Source: an uncultured Clostridia bacterium (GTDB taxonomy: Bacteria > Bacillota > Clostridia > TANB77 > CAG-508). Taken from it: a DNA stretch of 64,000 bases. This document shows positions 61,596-64,000 of this stretch, piece by piece. Numbering within the stretch: the first letter of the stretch is position 1; each line of letters starts with the position of its first letter. The DNA lies in NCBI GenBank assembly GCA_934162255.1, contig CAKPIG010000004.1, positions 54,215 through 118,214 of the forward strand, read 5' to 3'. The translations under genes were made by a program, and so were the position numbers. The notes beneath the pieces are model-generated. The model worked only from the letters and a program-made list of their open reading frames with translations, ran no database searches and had not been told where the DNA came from.

Positions 61596-64000
61596 ATGGC
61601 AGGACAGTCACATAGAGTGAGTAAAAAAACTATAATAGCAATTATTATGATTATAGCTCTATTACTAGTAACTGGAATATCAGTAGGAATATTCTTAGCT
61701 GATAAAGGTAAAACAGAGGCTGTTGACGGCAGTACAACAGAACAAATAGAGAATAATGATAATAAAGACCAGACAACAAATCCAGAGAACAAAGAAGAAG
61801 ATAGCAATACAACAACAAATAGTTCAAATACAACAGAAAACAATCAAACAGGAAAAAATGACGTTACAGAAAATGGAGAAAATCCAAACAATAACACAAA
61901 TGGAAATAATACAACAAATAGAAGAAATAATAATGTTACAACAGGAACAAATGTAGATGAAATAGGTGAAACAACAGTAACAAGAATAGAAGAAGAAGAA
62001 AAATTAATTTCAAAAAATTATTGGGACTGGTGGACAGCAATGCCAGTTGTAGTAGGATCAACAACAGCAAAAATTAATGCAACATTACCAAAAGTAGAAA
62101 TTAATAAAGAAGTAATCACTAAAACAGGTGAGTCAAACTTAACATATGCAGGTCAAGAACTTATATATAGAATAACAGTAAAAAATACTGGAGATAAAGA
62201 ACTAAAAAATATCGAAATTACAGATAAAATACCTACAAATACAACATTTGTGGCTATTAATGAAGCACCAGTAGAAGATACAACAGCAACAATAAATAGA
62301 GCAAATAGTGTAGTAGTAGAAGATGAAGTAAAAGGTGTAAAATGGATAGCAACAATACCTGTAGGAGAAACATTAAAAATAGAATTTACAGTAAAAGTAG
62401 ATGAAAACGTAACAGGAACAATATCAAATATAGCAATAGCAAATGGAAATGAAAGTAATGAAACAAAAACTGCAATAATAAAAGCAGAAAAAAGTAGTGC
62501 TATTATTAATGATGCCAAATCTGTAAGTAAACAAAAAGAAATTGCTAAAGTAGGAGACAAAATATTATATACAATAACAGTAGAAAATACTGGAGAAGTA
62601 GATGGAATAACAACAATTACTGACAATGTACCAGATGGAACAAAATTAGTATCAACAGCAGGAGCAAAAATTTCAAATGATAATAGAACTGTAACATGGG
62701 AAAACATTAATGTACCAGCCAAAAGTAAGATAACAAAAAAATTTATAGTAGAAGTTATAAGCATTGATGGAACTATAAAAAATATAGCAACAGTTGGTGG
62801 AAAAGACACAAACGAAGATGAAAGACAAACAGCAGACATCAAAGTAGTAAAAGAAGTTGTTGGTATTAAAAGAGACAAAGAAAATCTTGAATTAGATGCA
62901 AAGGTTCAAGCTGGAGACAAAATTGAGTATAAAATAACAGTAACAAACACAGGTAGTTCAGATTTAACAAATGTTATACTTGATGAAAAACTTGTAGGAA
63001 TTGAAATTGCGGCTAAAGACTTACAAATAGGCAATTTAAAAGCAGGAGAAAGCAGAGAAATATCTGCTAAATATACTGTAACTTATGAAAAAGATATAAA
63101 AGAAAAAGCAGATAGAACAATAATAAATAATGTAGAAGTTACTGGAGAGACTACACCTCAACCAGGAAAAGAAACAGAAAAGGTAACAGATAAAGACCAA
63201 ACAACAACACCTGTTGAAGAAATGCAAAAGGTGGATGTAGTAAAAGCAACAACACAAACAGAAACAGTAAAAGCAGGAGACATAGTAAACTACACAATCA
63301 AAGTAAAGAATACAGGAAATGTAACATTAACAAATGTGTCAGTAACAGATAAAATAACATTAGCAGCAGGAGAAGAAACATTAGATATATATTCAGATGC
63401 AGAATATAAAAGTAAAGTTACAGAAATTGCAAAACTAGAAGTTGGAGAAGAAGTAACATTATATGCAAAATATGAAGTAAAACAATCTGACATAGATGCA
63501 CAACAAACAATAACAAATGTTGCAACAGCAGGTACAACACCAAGTAATCCAGTACCAGTAACACCAGAAAAATCAAATCCAAGTATGAGTGTAGTAAAAA
63601 AGGCAGATAAAACAACAGTAAAAGCAGGAGACACAGTAAACTACACAATAACAGTAGAAAATACAGGAAATGTAACATTAACAGAAATACCAGTAACAGA
63701 TGTATTAACAACATCAAAAGGAACACAAAATCTAACATTATACTTAGATGAAAAATATACAACACCAGTTACAGAAATTGAAAGATTAGAAGTAACAGGA
63801 GAAGGTTCAACAATAAAATTATATGCAAAATATGATGTAACACAAGCTGACATAGATGCACAACAAACAATAGTAAATGTTGCGACAGCAGGTACAACAC
63901 CAAGTAATCCAGTACCAGTAACACCAGAAAAATCAAATCCAAGTATGAGTGTAGTAAAAAAGGCAGATAAAACAACAGTAAAAGCAGGAGACACAGTAAA
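61596..64000 (+). CDS. Very large repeat surface protein, 3'-truncated by the window end
   Basis: The frame is open from ATG 61596 (GGGGGGAAAATAAGAA upstream) to base 64000, over 801 codons, so it is easily missed. An N-terminal membrane/signal helix (about 10-35, KKTIIAIIMIIALLLVTGIS) is followed by a Thr/Asn/Glu-rich stalk (about 40-135). Repeated beta-sandwich domains of DUF11/isopeptide-pilin type begin near 165, each with a 'GDKIxYTITVxNTG' start and 'TITDxVPxGT' core. The last units repeat every 120 residues almost identically. It is probably an extended adhesin or stalk and a substrate of the preceding sortase. The anchor motif lies beyond the window. Confidence 0.88.
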   Translation, partial: MAGQSHRVSKKTIIAIIMIIALLLVTGISVGIFLADKGKTEAVDGSTTEQIENNDNKDQTTNPENKEEDSNTTTNSSNTTENNQTGKNDVTENGENPNNNTNGNNTTNRRNNNVTTGTNVDEIGETTVTRIEEEEKLISKNYWDWWTAMPVVVGSTTAKINATLPKVEINKEVITKTGESNLTYAGQELIYRITVKNTGDKELKNIEITDKIPTNTTFVAINEAPVEDTTATINRANSVVVEDEVKGVKWIATIPVGETLKIEFTVKVDENVTGTISNIAIANGNESNETKTAIIKAEKSSAIINDAKSVSKQKEIAKVGDKILYTITVENTGEVDGITTITDNVPDGTKLVSTAGAKISNDNRTVTWENINVPAKSKITKKFIVEVISIDGTIKNIATVGGKDTNEDERQTADIKVVKEVVGIKRDKENLELDAKVQAGDKIEYKITVTNTGSSDLTNVILDEKLVGIEIAAKDLQIGNLKAGESREISAKYTVTYEKDIKEKADRTIINNVEVTGETTPQPGKETEKVTDKDQTTTPVEEMQKVDVVKATTQTETVKAGDIVNYTIKVKNTGNVTLTNVSVTDKITLAAGEETLDIYSDAEYKSKVTEIAKLEVGEEVTLYAKYEVKQSDIDAQQTITNVATAGTTPSNPVPVTPEKSNPSMSVVKKADKTTVKAGDTVNYTITVENTGNVTLTEIPVTDVLTTSKGTQNLTLYLDEKYTTPVTEIERLEVTGEGSTIKLYAKYDVTQADIDAQQTIVNVATAGTTPSNPVPVTPEKSNPSMSVVKKADKTTVKAGDTV
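63280..64000 (+). repeat. 360-bp tandem repeat in the large surface protein gene
   Basis: Bases 63525-63640 are identical to 63885-64000, an offset of 360 bases (120 codons). The unit from about 63280 is a more diverged copy of the next. The array runs past the window end, so the copy number is unknown. Confidence 0.92.

Noticed and set aside
61577..63994. Several long minus-strand frames, including near-identical ones at 63290 and 63641
   Set aside because: They are antisense shadows of the open plus-strand repeat protein. Their similarity only mirrors the 360-bp repeat.

Overview
The window is an AT-rich, densely coding stretch of a bacterial chromosome. ATA, AGA and GAA codons dominate and most stops are TAA. 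Shine-Dalgarno sites are strong (AAGGAGG type), spacers are short, and terminators are of the Bacillota type. Gene content points to a spore-forming, Gram-positive Clostridia-like organism, probably one of the low-GC uncultured gut lineages. The indicators are ChW repeats, a SpoVM-like peptide, a Cys-rich 39-residue small protein, SepF, DivIVA, YvcK, a sortase and prepilin-like 'GVTLIALVVT' proteins. This placement is inference from gene content, not a measured phylogeny.

Region 1 (1-20450) is a surface-polysaccharide locus that begins outside the window. It holds about nine glycosyltransferases, an ABC exporter (Wzm/Wzt type) whose ATPase carries a C-terminal sugar-binding-like extension, a Wzx-type flippase, GtrA, DUF2304 and DUF2142 membrane proteins, a secreted metallo-beta-lactamase-fold hydrolase and a ChW-repeat M14 peptidase. 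The standout is the 539-residue product at 8553-10172: a methyltransferase-like domain, a kinase-like motif set, a coiled coil and a basic tail. That is the architecture of the E. coli chain terminator and molecular ruler WbdD, placed beside a Wzt with a C-terminal recognition domain. The locus ends at a strong terminator whose loop contains the last stop codon.

Region 2 (20467-25117): galE from a clear promoter, an LtaS/MdoB-like phosphoglycerol transferase, a GtrB-like lipid-linked glycosyltransferase, and mreB/mbl. Region 3 (25119-30718) is accessory: a von Willebrand A surface protein with an LPKAG tail, an 869-residue beta-helix protein with a prepilin-like N-terminus, an Rpn-family nuclease with octapeptide repeats and a long leader, and a minus-strand 39-residue Cys-rich gene.

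Region 4 (30835-45692) is housekeeping: mutL, miaA, an HlyD-like protein, sepF, divIVA, rsmD, ftsK/spoIIIE, an unrecognised coiled-coil gene, a beta-CASP RNase and a GH15 glucoamylase-like enzyme. Region 5 (45750-48962) holds a 48-residue membrane protein, a 24-residue SpoVM-like peptide, a 54-residue gene overlapping clpC, clpC itself and a small membrane gene. Region 6 (49049-59791): a CDF metal exporter with an NDDD-type site (Mn-like), a convergent SPFH protein, a second prepilin-like gene, murB, yvcK, a GH133 debranching enzyme, holA and alpha-glucan phosphorylase. With GH15, the last enzymes make an alpha-glucan breakdown set; no glycogen synthesis gene is present here.

Region 7 (59884-64000): a promoter drives a surface protein with a possible LPITY sorting-like tail, a sortase, and a very large repeat protein that runs off the window with a 360-bp tandem repeat. 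No tRNA, rRNA, CRISPR array or insertion sequence was seen.
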